From assembly GCA_022059125.1 (NCBI GenBank), contig JAEUWY010000023.1, forward strand, positions 1,550,001 to 1,614,000: 64,000 bases of DNA, written 5' to 3'. A program made the position numbers and the translations under genes. Below are positions 32,976-44,716 of this stretch, one piece after another. This stretch comes from Corynespora cassiicola. Taxonomy: Eukaryota; Ascomycota; Dothideomycetes; Pleosporales; Corynesporascaceae. The stretch's first letter is position 1. Each line of letters starts with the position of its first letter. The notes below the pieces were generated by a model. The model did not search any database, was not told the DNA's origin, and saw only the letters and a list, made by a program, of their open reading frames with translations.

Positions 32976-34908
32976 ATGGCGGATTTCATTGTACCATCTA
33001 CCAGTCATCCAGAAACCGACGCGCAGCACCGCTTAAGAGGGCCCATCCACGCTCAACGGCATGTGCGCGTCATCTGCATCGGAGCCGGAGCGTCTGGCTT
33101 GTTGATGGCATACAAGTTGCAACGCCACTTCTCGAACTTTAGCCTAACAATCTATGAGAAGAACGCAGAGGTTTCCGGCACTTGGTTCGAAAATCGATAC
33201 CCGGGGTAAGTCGACCGGACCGGAGAAATGAGCCGAGAGTAGCATATACCCCAGATTTTCCCGAGGTCGATCTCTCTAATACGAAGACGCTAACCGGCTC
33301 AGGTGCGCATGCGACGTCCCTTCTCACAATTATACCTGGTCTTTCGAGCCGAAATTGGATTGGTCTGCCGTCTATGCTGGCTCCAAAGAAATCTTCAACT
33401 ACTTCAACGACTTTGCAAACAAGTATGGGCTTCGCAAATACATCAAGACACAGCACCAAGTCGTCGGCACATATTGGAACCATGCCAAGGGTGGCTACGA
33501 TGTGCAAATCAAGGATGTTGATAGAAACCAAACGATCAAGGACCACTGTGACATTCTTGTGAATGCGTCTGGTATCCTCAACAACTGGCAGTGGCCTGCC
33601 ATTCCAGGTTTGAATAACTACAAGGGAGTTTTGCTGCATACTGCAAACTGGGATGACAAGATCGACCTGAGTGGTCGCCATGTCGGTTTGATTGGCAACG
33701 GGTAAGCTTGTCCTACATGGATGTGCGGAATGCATACTCATCCTAGCAGGTCTTCCGGAATTCAAGTTCTCCCGACCATACAACCCCACGTCGAAAAGGT
33801 GACGACCTTTATCCGTGAGCCGACTTGGGTGTCACCAGTACAGGGACTCGAACAGCATGTCTTCTCTGACCAGGAACGGCTCGAGTTCGCAACCAAGCCC
33901 GGAGCTCTCAAAGAATACCGCAGAAACATCGAGCGAGGCCTGAATGGCCAGTTTGGCATCTTCCTCAAGGGAACCAACACAAACAACGACACGGAGGCTT
34001 ATTTCCGGCAACAAATGTCGGAGAAGCTGCAGGACCCCTATCTTGAGGAGCGTCTAATCCCAAACTGGCATGTGGGATGCAGACGTCTCACCCCCGGGGT
34101 TGGATACCTGGAGGCACTTGGCAAGGACAATGTCGATGTTGTCTACGGAGAGATCAACGAGATCACCGAGCGGGGTTGCGTCTGCGACAACGGCAACGAA
34201 TACCCCATTGACGTGCTGATTTGCGCGACTGGCTTCAACACCTCCTTCAAGCCTCGCTTCCCCGTCGTCGGCCCATCGGGCAAGAACCTGCAAGACATAT
34301 GGGCGACCGAGGCGCAGTCCTATTTTGGCATTGCGGCCGCCGACTTCCCCAACTACCTCATCTTCCTTGGGCCCAACTGCCCAATCGGCAACGGTCCTGT
34401 GTTGTCGGCCATCGAGTGTCAGGCCGACTACATGTGCAAGCTCATCGACAGGTTCCAGACGCACAACATCTCGCAGTTCGAGCCCAAGGCCGAAGCCATC
34501 ACCGACTTCATCGCGCACAAGGACCAGTTCATGGAGAGGACGGTCTGGCACGACGGCTGCCGCTCATGGTACAAGCAGAAGCCTGACGGGCCGGTCACGG
34601 CGCTGTGGCCTGGCTCGACGCTGCACTACATCGAGGCCATGATGGAACTCCGACTCGACGACTGGAACGTCAAGTACAACGGCAATCGCTTTGCCTGGTT
34701 GGGTAATGGATATTCGCAGACGGAGCTGGATCACACGGCGGACTGGGCGTACTATATCCGCGATAGAGACGATGATGAGCCGATCTCTAGAAAGAAGAAG
34801 CTCCAGCTCATCAACAAGAGCGGCACTATGCAAGCCAACGCCGGCGTGAGCTTCTCGGGGATGCAGGCAAAAGAAGAGCCAGAAGCAAGTCCAGGGGCTA
34901 AGCTATGA
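32976..34908 (+). CDS. flavin-containing Baeyer-Villiger-type monooxygenase
   Basis: Three exons (introns 33206-33302 and 33702-33749) give 595 residues. The ATG at 32976 has an ideal context (ACCATGGCG). The FAD-binding GAGASGLL is near residue 33, the NADPH-binding GNGSSGIQ crosses the second intron, and between them stands the Baeyer-Villiger fingerprint in the form YKGVLLHTANWD, with Tyr in place of the usual first Phe. ICATGFNTSFKPRFP near the middle is the conserved ATG motif. No signal peptide or membrane span. Such enzymes insert oxygen next to a carbonyl carbon, converting ketones to esters or lactones in the cytosol. With the upstream SDR it could form an alcohol-to-ketone-to-ester step; the substrate is not evident. 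Confidence 0.92.
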
Positions 34909-36796
34909 GATGGGGGAGGAGACCAAAGAGCTGAGCAGTGAAGAAAGGAGTGGTGGAGAAGGAGGGGGGAACGGTGATGATTTGGAAAAACATACATGAT
35001 GTCAAGAGCTGGCCAGCTTGGCCTAGCCTGGTCTGAACGGTCGTCGGAAGCTTTCTCTTGCCGACATTTTGCGCATCGCTTGGCAGTACCAATTCACGCT
35101 TTCGGAGCCTGCAAAGCTGGTTCGATGTTGTCGATGGAGCTTCGACAGTGAACGAGCATCATGAAGCCCCCAGCTCGTTCATGTGAAGATCCTAATAGAG
35201 AACATACCTGAACCCGAGGGTCAGCCGTGCACTACCACAGCACAACACCGGCCGGGTTTGTAATGAGTGCTAAGATAGTCTTGAGTAATTATGAATCCGA
35301 TTTCAAGTTCTCTTCACATGTCTTACCTGTCCCTCATCGAAGATGATTCGAGACTGTCTGCTTGCCCATCCACCTGCCGTACGCGTCCCGCAACGTGCGT
35401 CTAACATGGTCATCTCAACAGTCAAGGCTTGGCCAGCCATCACCACCACCACTATCATCATCTCACAAGCTGTGCTTGCGTACACCCTGGCCTTTCTAAC
35501 ATTAGCAAGTGCATAACAAACCAGGACTCCAAGCCCACAGTGGCCCCATGGTGATATCATATAACGACACTTTGTGTGATTTCCAAGAGCTGACAAGCAT
35601 AGCCAACACATACATGACAGGAGATGGAGGCTGTTGGGCGGTGCATATACTGGGTACTTCCCGCAGTACACTGGGCAATCTTACTAACAGCGGCGCTGCG
35701 TACTTTTGCCTACTTCGCCTTTCTCCGCCGCCTTACCACGTGCATTGCATTAGCAGCAGTAATGATAACCTTGGCATACCAATCGGAAAATAGGACTATT
35801 CTTTCATTTTTGTCTCCGTTCCTCTGGCTGGGGGCCTATCTATGATCACTCCTCTGCCTGATTCAATTCACGGCTATGCAAACCAGCGCTTTGGGGCCAT
35901 TATACGGTCGGGCGCAACAGGTCCATCCACCCAGGCTAATGTTTACGTGCCACTAATCTTTCCAATTCTCCGGCCTGGATACGAGCAAGGAAAGAGGAGG
36001 CGAGAAACCGATCCCAGGAATCGTGCAGCCCCAAGCCCCAGGTTGCATTATGCTTCCGGAGGTGTTCCCCGTCCATATATCGATTGCTAGCCTTGGATCC
36101 CGCGGAGTAGGCAGGAATCAGTCATGGTGCGCGCAGGTATCCACTCGCGATTCGTGTTCGGAGAAGGGGGTGTGTACAATGCGATGAAACGATGGCTCTG
36201 GTTTTTTTTTTTCCTGTTCTCTTCTCGCCCACCTCATCCAACACCATTAGCCGGCATAGGTGTATCCCACCCAAGGACAGCAGAGCCTTGCGAAACGCAC
36301 ACCAAAAAAAGTCGATGATTCATGCTGCAATGCCGCATAAATGTGTATGCGCTTTTTTTTAGGGCAATGTTCTCTAGCGCCGCCATTCGACTATCAAAAT
36401 GCCTCTTGCTTGCTGCTGATGTTAGCCAGCCGGGGGGGCAAACCAGCGTGCTTGACCTGACCATTAAATCGATCCATATCAATAGATTACCGCGTCGAAA
36501 GCGTGTGCCCTTTCCCCAACGCAATGGCCAAGCACACTTCGTATCGTGGGGTGGCCGGCGCGCCGTGGGTGGATATGCCAGCACGTCGGGATCGTGTTAT
36601 GTACATCGGCTCCCCGCTCCTACATGGATTGGGGGGAGGGGCGGGGGTCTCACGACGCACCACCAGCAACAGCACCACCAGCAAACAGCAGCAGCAGCGA
36701 AAAACGAATCAAAAATCAGAATGGAGAGACCCAGAACGAAGATGACGTAAAGGAAGTTTTCTTCCTTCTTTTCTTTTCGGATCGAAGTGCACCTTT

Positions 36797-36829
36797 GCGT
36801 GCGTGCTTGCGTGCGTGCGTGCGTGCACG
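36797..36829. repeat. (GCGT)n microsatellite
   Basis: Imperfect tandem tetranucleotide repeat TGCG/GCGT, interrupted once by a T. Confidence 0.75.
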
Positions 36830-37914
36830 TGGGTCTGACGGCCAGCCTTCTGGAAACGAAACCGAACCGCCTCTCTTCCCCCATTCCCCGAAAAGGTGCC
36901 TGGTCGAGTAGACGCGGAAACGATATTATATCCCTGGCGTCGTCCGTGGTAAGTGCTAAGTGGCCAAGCGGCGCCGCACGCCCGCCCCGTCCGTCCGCTG
37001 TACGCCTACCCGCCGCCGCCGCCGGTGGGGGAGATCCGTCGTCGCAGCAGCGCCCCAGACACTAGCTAGTCCTCTGGTGAATTACTGTACGCGAGCAGAC
37101 GAGAGGAAAAAAAAAAGAGGCTAGAGTGTCTCTTTCCGGGCCGGCGCGCGCTTGCGAGGGGGTAAAAAAGGGAAATGGAACCATCCCCTTGGCCCGCCCG
37201 CTCGCTGCCTTTGGTGCATATCGAGGGTACCAGTACCGTGGGCGTAGCTTAGCTATGTGCCGGGTGGATTGCTGGATCAAAGGCCATGCTTGAGTGACGC
37301 GCTTGGACACGTATGGCTTTCACGGTGGTGTCGGTTGGGTTAACTGCAAATTGGCTTAGGGATTATCCAACATTCGACGACGCGTCGTCGCTTTGGCTTA
37401 CTGGCATGCTGCTATCTTTTTCTAGTTCGTTGATATCACAACACTCGACCCGTTTTTTCCCCTCTCTCTGCTTCAGCGTTGGTGGTGGTGCCAGGCTGAC
37501 TCTGCGGATGGCGTATTCTGAGTCCGGCGCCGCGCTTGCGCCCATGTACCTGCGGTAGCCGCGCCCTTTGGCGCTGTTTCGCCCGGATAATTTTGGAATC
37601 CAGGTGCATATGTCATGTCCAGATTGATTTGGCTGGGCCTCGCGCTACCGCCATGGGCTGTGGCGGCCATGCGGATGCCGTGGCCTTGGTCATGTATGTA
37701 CGTGAGAGGTGTGCAGGGTTTCTTACTTGGATGGGTACCGCGGCGGACAAGACACACCAAGGCCGACGATCGTCAGTCGGAGAAAGGGTTTCTGGATACG
37801 AGGGGCTTGCGGGTACGCACCAAGCCAGGCAGCGCGATGCTGATTTGGGTAATGGTGTGAGTGGAATCTTGGACGCGGTGGGAGTCTATGCTTTGCTTCA
37901 ATTGAAGCACCGTG

Positions 37915-37922
37915 TATAAAAG
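37915..37922 (+). promoter_or_regulatory. TATA box of the DUF7053 gene
   Basis: A consensus TATAAAAG 156 nt upstream of the ATG at 38078, preceded by the small palindrome CTTCAATTGAAG and followed by a C/T-rich leader. This is the kind of promoter found on strongly or inducibly expressed fungal genes. Confidence 0.5.
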
Positions 37923-38077
37923 CCCACCAACATCGCCGTCAATAAGAAATTACTTCTCCATCAGATCACCCAGCACATCATCACTTCCTTTTTGCAATCT
38001 TCATACCAACGACTCGATCAAAAAAAGCCATACTTGCTTCTTCTCGACCAATTTGTTCCCCAATCAGCTCCAACAAA

Positions 38078-38575
38078 ATGTCTACCACCAATGTTTCCAC
38101 TGCTATCCCCGCTGGCCTCGATGCCCCCAGTGTGCTCGCCGCTCTGCACAATCACGAGTTGATGATCAAGACGCTCTGCCCTGCGCTGATCTCGTTCGAA
38201 TTCGAGTCTGGTGATAAGAACGGCCAGGCCACCTACAACATCACGGATAAGAAGCCCATTGGCCAGGTACGTGTACTTTATTCATGTTCCTTCTTTACCA
38301 CCTTCGCAGTCTGCCTGTGAATAGGGGCTTACAATGAACAGACCACGTACAAGCTCACCCTCACCAATGTCGCTGATGGTGTCGACTCCCTTGTCAATGC
38401 CAACCCGCCGGTTGGGCACCTCACCATCTCCGGAAAGTGGCGCGTTGCCAACGGCCAGCTGGTCGAGGACGTCGAGATCGATGGCAATTTCATGATGAAG
38501 AAGATGGCCAAGGGTAACGTCGAGAAGACGCACCCCGAGCAGCACTCCAGGCTCCTCGAGGCTGCCAAGGCATAA
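38078..38575 (+). CDS. DUF7053-type small conserved protein
   Basis: Two exons (intron 38267-38341) give 140 residues without signal peptide or membrane span. The sequence follows a family pattern I recall from many ascomycetes: LAALHNHELMIKTLCPALIS, then YNITDKKPIGQTTYKLTLTN, GHLTISGKWRV and VEDVEIDGNFMMKKM, ending in a helix with EKTHPEQHSRLLEAA. The fold is probably a small alpha/beta lipid-binding-like domain, but this is inference; the biochemical role is unknown. The promoter has a clean TATA box and a pyrimidine-rich leader, pointing to substantial expression. Confidence 0.8.
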
Positions 38576-39299
38576 GCACCGTATTGTGTCAGACAAGGCA
38601 AACCTGTAGGGTACAAAAGAGAAGGGCATACAACTGGAGTATTGGTGACGGGTGGGTATTTGGGCATTTCCAGGTCGTTTGCATTAATGGGAGGACTCGA
38701 GTCTGGATCACACAAGTAGGATACAAATCAATGTCCATGTCGCGTTTCAAAACCTTGCCAAACCACTACAAAAGCAATTCCGTTTCCGCAAGGCTGTAGC
38801 CCAAGCAGGCACATGGCTTACAGGCCTCCAACGGCATGGAATCGCCGATCTTTGACATGCCCAGAGAAGGATGAGATAGTGCCTCGTCGAGATAGCGTGA
38901 TGGTTACACCACCGCACCGATGATTTTCGAGCCCTTGACCCGAGATATTTGTTGGTCATGTTGACGGCCAAACTTGCGGCATGCCCTCTTGGGGTGTAAA
39001 AGCCCCCAACTACGAGCGTGCATCAACGCACACGCCTTGAGCTTGTCCATTTCGACCTTCTTGGCGAGCGGCCGAGCACGGTTGCGGCGTTGGATCGACG
39101 ACTAAGAGGGCACGTTCAACGTGGTCAGGACTCGGCAGCTCGCTTGCAGGCGCCTTATCGTCATCGGTTTGCAAGGATACTCTTACTTGAGAAAAAGGCC
39201 AGCGTAGTTGGCAAGCAGTAGTAGGAACGCTCTCAGCCCATATACCTGCGCTGGAGAACCGTCCGGCGGACCGTCGCGGAGGACTAAGCTCGAACGGCC
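38576..39299. other. intergenic
   Basis: 3' flank of the DUF7053 gene and promoter of the glycine-zipper gene. No gene seen. Confidence 0.4.
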
Positions 39300-40368
39300 A
39301 TGGCAGATAACTATGGCGACCTCTTCGTAAGCAAGCCAGCCGCCATATAAGACCTACCTAGAAAGCTCTAACGGTGGCTACCAGGAACTGGGGATCACCG
39401 GCGTAGATCGAGTTGTCGACAAGTACTACGACGCGGCCTACGCATATGCCGACAAAAAGGCTCGCTGGAGGAAAAAACGAGACAAACAAGCTGGTCGGTC
39501 ACCGCGACAGGGCTCACAACCACCGCCAGAAGAGGACAACTTCGGCCGGTCACCTGTGGACTGGGATAAACCAAGCCAGCCGCCCGGGTATACTGGCCGC
39601 AACAATCCACCGCTAGAAGGCCCAGGCGGATACCACCCAGCACCACCGGGGGATCCAGACAGATACCTTGGTGAGGAAGGCTGGGACGATTCCCGGGACA
39701 TGTATACACAAGACAGAAGAACACAAGAAGAATGGAGGGGTTATGAGTACGATGCACGAGATGGGCCATACTACGGGCCAGGCTCAAGCCAGAGGAGCAA
39801 CTATGCGGCGGCAGATGCAGGCGTTGTTGCCGTGAGAGGGCGTGAAGAGTACCGAGGAGGATACGAAGTTGCTGTACGTCATCGAAATCGACTTCTCTGG
39901 GACTTTGCTAACTGCTGGCAGCCTCGCGCAGCGCCAATGCCGCCGCCGCCGCCGTTTGGACATGCTGAGCGACGGTACGACGGCGGATGCCACGAAGATG
40001 GATGGCGACGGGAGGGAGGCCGGCCAGGGCCCCATCGCCGGCCGTCGTCGTACTCGCCCCGGCGGTCGGACAAGCACGACTCGACGCCGCGGAGGGTGCG
40101 GTCCAAGTCGCCCAACCACCACCGCGTGGCAGCCACAGTGGTGGGTGCACTAGCGGGCGGACTCGTGGGCAATGCGGCCAAGAAGGGGCACGACGGGCTA
40201 CTTCCCACCGTCGCAGGTGCAGTCGTGGGGGGCCTTGGGGCGCGCGAGCTCGAGAAGCTGTATGATAGACACGAGGACAAGAAGGCCGAGGCCGAAGCAC
40301 GGCGGGAGCGGCGGCGGAGGGAGAGGGAGAGGGAGAGGGAGTGGGAGCGCGAGTATGAATGGAGATGA
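39300..40368 (+). CDS. low-complexity protein with glycine-zipper membrane segment
   Basis: Three exons: 39300-39326, 39385-39873 and 39922-40368. The second intron (39874-39921, GTACGT ... GCTAAC ... GCAG) is 48 nt and free of stops, so retention would keep the frame and insert 16 residues. The spliced product has 320 residues. The N-terminus (ELGITGVDRVVDKYYDAAYA) is followed by a long Gly/Pro/Arg/Tyr-rich disordered region. A glycine zipper of two short hydrophobic runs follows (VVGALAGGLVGNAAKKG and VAGAVVGGLGA), then an Arg/Glu-rich tail encoded by GAGAGG repeats. Glycine zippers insert into membranes or self-associate. The specific function is unknown. Confidence 0.72.
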
Positions 40369-41140
40369 CGGGCCTGGAACGGGCAATCCTAATGGCTTAG
40401 TGATGGGCGGGCGTGTGTTGGTTTTATGTTGTGGGCGTCGCATCAGGCGAGAGCCAGCCGGGTGCAGGCAGGGGGAAGGCGCAACGGAGAGATGCAAGGC
40501 AGGAGAGTGTGCCCAGCGTGCACAACTGCCGTCCTGGAGGGCTCCAGGGTTTTGGCTTTACGATTCACGAGACTTCAGCAATTGGAATACTTTTTTCTGC
40601 CCTGCAGTGATTTCAAAGCGGCGTCGGCGCAAAATTCCCCGTGATACTGTTCTGACGCGGCTGGCGACAGGAACGAGCGATGCGTCCAGGGGTCCACGGG
40701 CCCTGGACATGCAGCGCAGCAGCAGAGGAACGGGCGGCGGGCGCGCCGCTGGAAAGCGCCGGAGTTGGGTGGCGGGGGCAGCAGCAGGAGCAGCCAAAAA
40801 GCAGCGCGGGCGTGCATGTCGGTGTAGCAGCGTCGAGGCTCGCGGCGTGCGGCGTGCGGCGTGAGGCATGGTGGAGGCGTCACGGCGGAGGGGTGGGCGG
40901 GACCGATGGTGGGTGGATGGGTGGATGGGCAGGGGCGAAGATGGGACGAGGGGAGCGACTGCGTGTTTATAAAAAAAGCAGCCGCAGGCCAGCAGCGCAG
41001 CAGCCCCGAGGCAGCACAGACTGGAGATCGGTGGCAGGTGGCACCCGGGCAGCGACAACAGGCAGGCACGGGGTGTGCAGCAGCGCGCAGCAGGACAGCC
41101 GCGCAGCCGTGCAGCTTCTTCCAGAAGGCGTGAGGAAGGA

Positions 41141-41228
41141 GCCTGCCCTGCCTGCCCTGCCTGCCCTGCCCGCCTGGGAGCCGTCGAGGGCCCTGGACGC
41201 CCTGGACGCCCTGGACGCCCTGGCGGCC
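41141..41228. repeat. two adjacent 9-bp tandem repeat tracts
   Basis: About three copies of GCCTGCCCT at 41141-41169, then three copies of CCTGGACGC at 41191-41217, with a diverged further copy. Both units are 9 bp. Confidence 0.7.
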
Positions 41229-41679
41229 CTGTGCGCCCTGGCGGTGGCTCCTGCCCCGGGGCCGTGCTCTGCCCCGCTGATTCGTCGGTGAGGGAGGAAC
41301 GATTTGACCACCTCCCGCAGTCCCATACACCTCGCACACACCAAAGGACGGCGCCCGGAGCAGCAAACACCACCCCCAGATCGCCCCCTCCCCCTCGCCG
41401 CCTGCTGTTGCTCTGCACCGACTCTGTCCACCCTGCCACGCCCTCACCGCCGCCTGGCCCGCCGCCCATCGCCGCCCACCGCCCACCGCCCACAGCACAC
41501 GCACACGCACACGCCCACGCCCTGCCCGCGTCCGCCCACCAGCTTCCATCCAGTGCCCGCGCCGCCGTGCCCTCGCCATGCCCACGCGTCGCTGAAGCCA
41601 TCTCTCCCCGCCGAACCTGCCTCCCGCCGCGCCTGAGCTCCGCTGCCTCTCTGCCTGCCCCGCCCGTGATCCCGCTGCT

Positions 41680-41680
<1 letters not shown>

Positions 41681-41717
<37 letters not shown>

Positions 41718-41719
41718 TG
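41681..41719. repeat. (GCC)n trinucleotide tract
   Basis: About a dozen near-perfect GCC units, 47 nt before the F-box gene ATG, probably in its 5' leader. Confidence 0.75.
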
Positions 41720-41765
41720 CCACGCTGACTGCCATCCCAACCCCGAGCTCGACGACTGCCTCACA

Positions 41766-44716
41766 ATGAGAGGGTACCGCCGGGGCAGTCCAGCCCACGC
41801 CAGGGCGAACGGTGGAATTATGATCCCCGACCCCTTTGCCATGGTCAGAGCATACGAGTCGGAAACAAACCCGACGAGGCCCATCCGCCCGTCCCCCCTC
41901 ACCGCGTCGACCATCCAGGGTCTTCCGCTCGACCTGCTCGATCGTCTGCGCTCCTTCCCGCTCTTCCTCTCCGCCCCTGACCCCTTTCTCGCCGCCATCG
42001 GCATGCACCTCAAGCCACAGCTTCACCAGCCGCACGACACCATCATCACCGAGGGCGAGCACGCGCGTGCCATGTACTGGCTGGTCCGTGGCGCGGTGCG
42101 CGTCACCTCCCGCGACGGCGAGAGCACATATGCTGAGCTGAAGCCGGGCGCCTTCTTTGGAGAGATTGGCATCCTCATGGACATCCCCCGCACCGCTACC
42201 ATCATCGCCAACACACGGTCGCTGGTCGTGCGCCTCAACAAGGAAGACCTCAAGAAGGAGCTGCCAGACTTTCCCGAAGTCGAGAGGGCCATCATGGACG
42301 AGGCCAAGGAGCGCCTCGCCATCCTGGAGCGCAAGAAGAAGGAGATTGGTACCTCGAGCACCAAGACGTTGCCCATCATCGCGGGGTCGCGTGAGAAGAA
42401 GCGGTCCCACGACCGCGTCGACGACGACGTCGAGATGGGCGAATCGGGTACCCTGCGCGACGGCGACCTTGTCAACGCCTACAAGAAGAGGAAGTCTCCG
42501 AGTCCGGGTCTCGCCGAAGCCGCTGCACTGAGCGTTTTCGGCAGTGGTAGCGTCAACGTGAGACTGTTGCTCAAAGAGCTACCGCTGTTCTCGAGCCTGC
42601 CGCCCGACATTCTTCACTTCATTGGCCTCAACGCCCAGCCATGTTCCTTCCCCCCCTTTACCGACATCATCCAGCAAGGTTCCCAGGGTCGCGACGTCTA
42701 CTTCATTGTCAAGGGCGAGGTCGAGGTGGTGAATACAAAACCGCCCACGGAGAATGGCCATGGCCCATCCGAGGCGGGACGGAGGAAGTCGATTGCTGCT
42801 GGCGAACACAACTTCCAGCAGGTCAAGGCACGGCTGCGCGCGGGACAGTATTTCGGCGAGGTCGTCAGCCTGTCCCTCGCGCCCCGTCGAACAGCGACTG
42901 TCCGCTCCATTTCGTCTGTCGAGTGTCTGATGATTAGCGGTGACGTGCTCAACGAATTGTGGGAGCGGTGCACCCCCGATCTTCGCCGCCAGGTTGAGCA
43001 AGTTGCGAAGGAACGCCTCGAGGCTGCCAAGGACAATGATACCCACATGGCCGACGCTCATGAACCTCTGAAGATTGACGACCTGGCAATTGCAGACATT
43101 ATCCTCCCAAGAACCCCCAGGAAAAAGAGCGTACCGACCGTAACTTTCAACGACACTGTCACGTTCAACGACACCCCAATAGACAGTCCTCTCACGTCTT
43201 CGCGGAGGGACGAAAATATGATGGAGCCATTTGACCCCGATCCATTTCTCAACGTTGACCTGGATAATGTCAGATCACGATCACGCAGAGGCTCCCTCGC
43301 ACCGCCTCCTCCAGAGTCTCCGGCAGGCTCCTCGAATGGCGAGATCCCAAAGTCTCCCTCTCCTAGTGGGACTCCGCTTTCGCCGTCTCCGCTGCCTAAA
43401 CACGCCTCTACCCCGCCAGAGCCCGCTATGGTCAAGAAGCCAAGGATAATACGGCGGCCGAGCCGATTTGGCCAGGGAATATTCCCCGATCCTGTCTTGG
43501 TTGGCATCTTCAAGCATCTGGACGTGTACGAGTTGATGAAGCTGCGCCGAATATCCATGCACTGGCTCAAGGTCATCACTACATCTCCAGACATTCTCCA
43601 CAATCTCGACCTTACCAAGTACAATCGCAGAGTCACTGACCGGACACTCTGTGACATTATTTGCCCGTTTGTTGGCACCCGCCCCAAAGTTGTAGACATC
43701 AGCAACTGCTTTCATGTCACTGACGAAGGGTTTGGTGCCCTGGCATCGACATGCGCCCCTAGTGTCAAGATGTGGCGCATGAAGAGCGTATGGGACATCA
43801 CAGGCCCCGCTGTTCTCGAGATGGTACAGAAGGCCAAGGGGCTTGAAGAGGTTGACTTGAGCAATTGCCGCAAGGTGGGCGACAATCTTCTTGCTCGTGT
43901 GATCGGGTGGGTGGTTCCCGAGCTCCCTCCCGCAATGGCCCTCGCACAGGCACAACAAGCACAGATGAATGGTCGTCGTTCATTTGGAAAGGGACAAGCT
44001 CCTCCCCAGCCTCTGCCTCCAGGTACCGTCGTTGGGTGCCCAAAGCTGAGGCGCTTGACATTGAGCTACTGCAAACATATCACCGATCGATCAATGGCGC
44101 ATATCGCAGTACATGCCGCAAACAGAATCGAGCAAATCGACCTTACGCGATGTACCACAATCACCGATGTCGGATTCCAGCACTGGAGTGTGTATCCGTT
44201 TCCTCGGCTGACCAAGCTTTGCCTTGCGGATTGCACCTATCTTACTGACAATGCGATCGTGTACCTTACCAATGCCGCCAAGGGACTCAGAGAACTAGAT
44301 CTCGTAAGTACCCCTCCACATTGATAATCACCAGGCTTGAAACTAATCCCTGCCAGTCCTTCTGCTGTGCCCTCTCCGATACCGCGACCGAAGTTTTGGC
44401 GCTTGGACTCCCCAATCTGACACACCTCAACCTCGCATTTTGCGGCTCCGCCGTCTCGGACACGTCGCTGCGCTGCATATCCCTGCATCTTCTAGAACTC
44501 AAACACCTCTCCGTTCGCGGCTGCGTCCGAGTGACAGGTACAGGGGTCGAAGCCGTCGTGGAGGGCTGCAGGGACCTCGAACTGCTTGACGTCAGCCAGT
44601 GCAAGAACCTGAGCCGATGGCTGGACACAGGTGGTGTAGCGTCCGTAAGGAGCCGCGGCCGAAATGTCAGGTTCGAGACCGTCGCTGACGGCAAGTGGCG
44701 CACTGGGAGGAAGTAG
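41766..44716 (+). CDS. cyclic-nucleotide-binding, F-box and leucine-rich-repeat protein
   Basis: Two exons (intron 44304-44356) give 965 residues. Residues about 60-185 form one cyclic-nucleotide-binding-like domain (LHQPHDTIITEGEHARAMYW, GAFFGEIGIL, PRTATIIANT) and about 265-425 a second, with an insertion (DIIQQGSQGRDVYFIVKGEV, GQYFGEVVSL, PRRTATVRSI). Both keep the G-E pair and the R-T-A-T of the phosphate-binding cassette. A Ser/Pro-rich linker leads to an F-box at about 575-625 (IFPDPVLVGIFKHLDVYELM) and some eight cysteine-containing LRRs (LTLSYCKHITD, IDLTRCTTITD). It probably works as a substrate receptor of an SCF ubiquitin ligase, with possible control by cAMP or cGMP. That control is inference. 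Confidence 0.92.

Larger units (their letters stand above)
34909..38077. other. 3.2-kb gene-poor region
   Basis: No open frame with protein character was found on either strand. The segment contains a CAG/CAC-rich tract at about 36658-36700, a (GCGT)n microsatellite at 36797-36829, a GCCGCCGCC tract near 37010-37025 and homopurine/homopyrimidine runs. The right end is the promoter of the DUF7053 gene. A non-coding RNA or fast-evolving small genes cannot be excluded. Confidence 0.4.
40369..41765. other. GC-rich upstream region of the F-box gene
   Basis: A strongly GC-rich 1.4 kb with long open frames on both strands that are composition artefacts. It contains short tandem repeats at 41141-41170 and 41191-41228 and a (GCC)n tract just upstream of the ATG at 41766. 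The C-rich part from about 41,300 onward, without TATA box, is probably the promoter and 5' leader of the F-box gene. Confidence 0.4.

Noticed and set aside
35101..35140. GGTTCGAT resembling a tRNA T-arm
   Set aside because: No matching acceptor stem, anticodon arm or D-arm around it.
40575..42410. 611-codon open frame on the minus strand
   Set aside because: It lies antisense to the cyclic-nucleotide-binding/F-box gene and its GC-rich leader, is built of Arg/Gly/Ala-rich low complexity and shows no domain; the plus strand explains the sequence.
42579..43958. Long minus-strand open frames of 160-225 codons
   Set aside because: Antisense to the F-box/LRR gene coding sequence.
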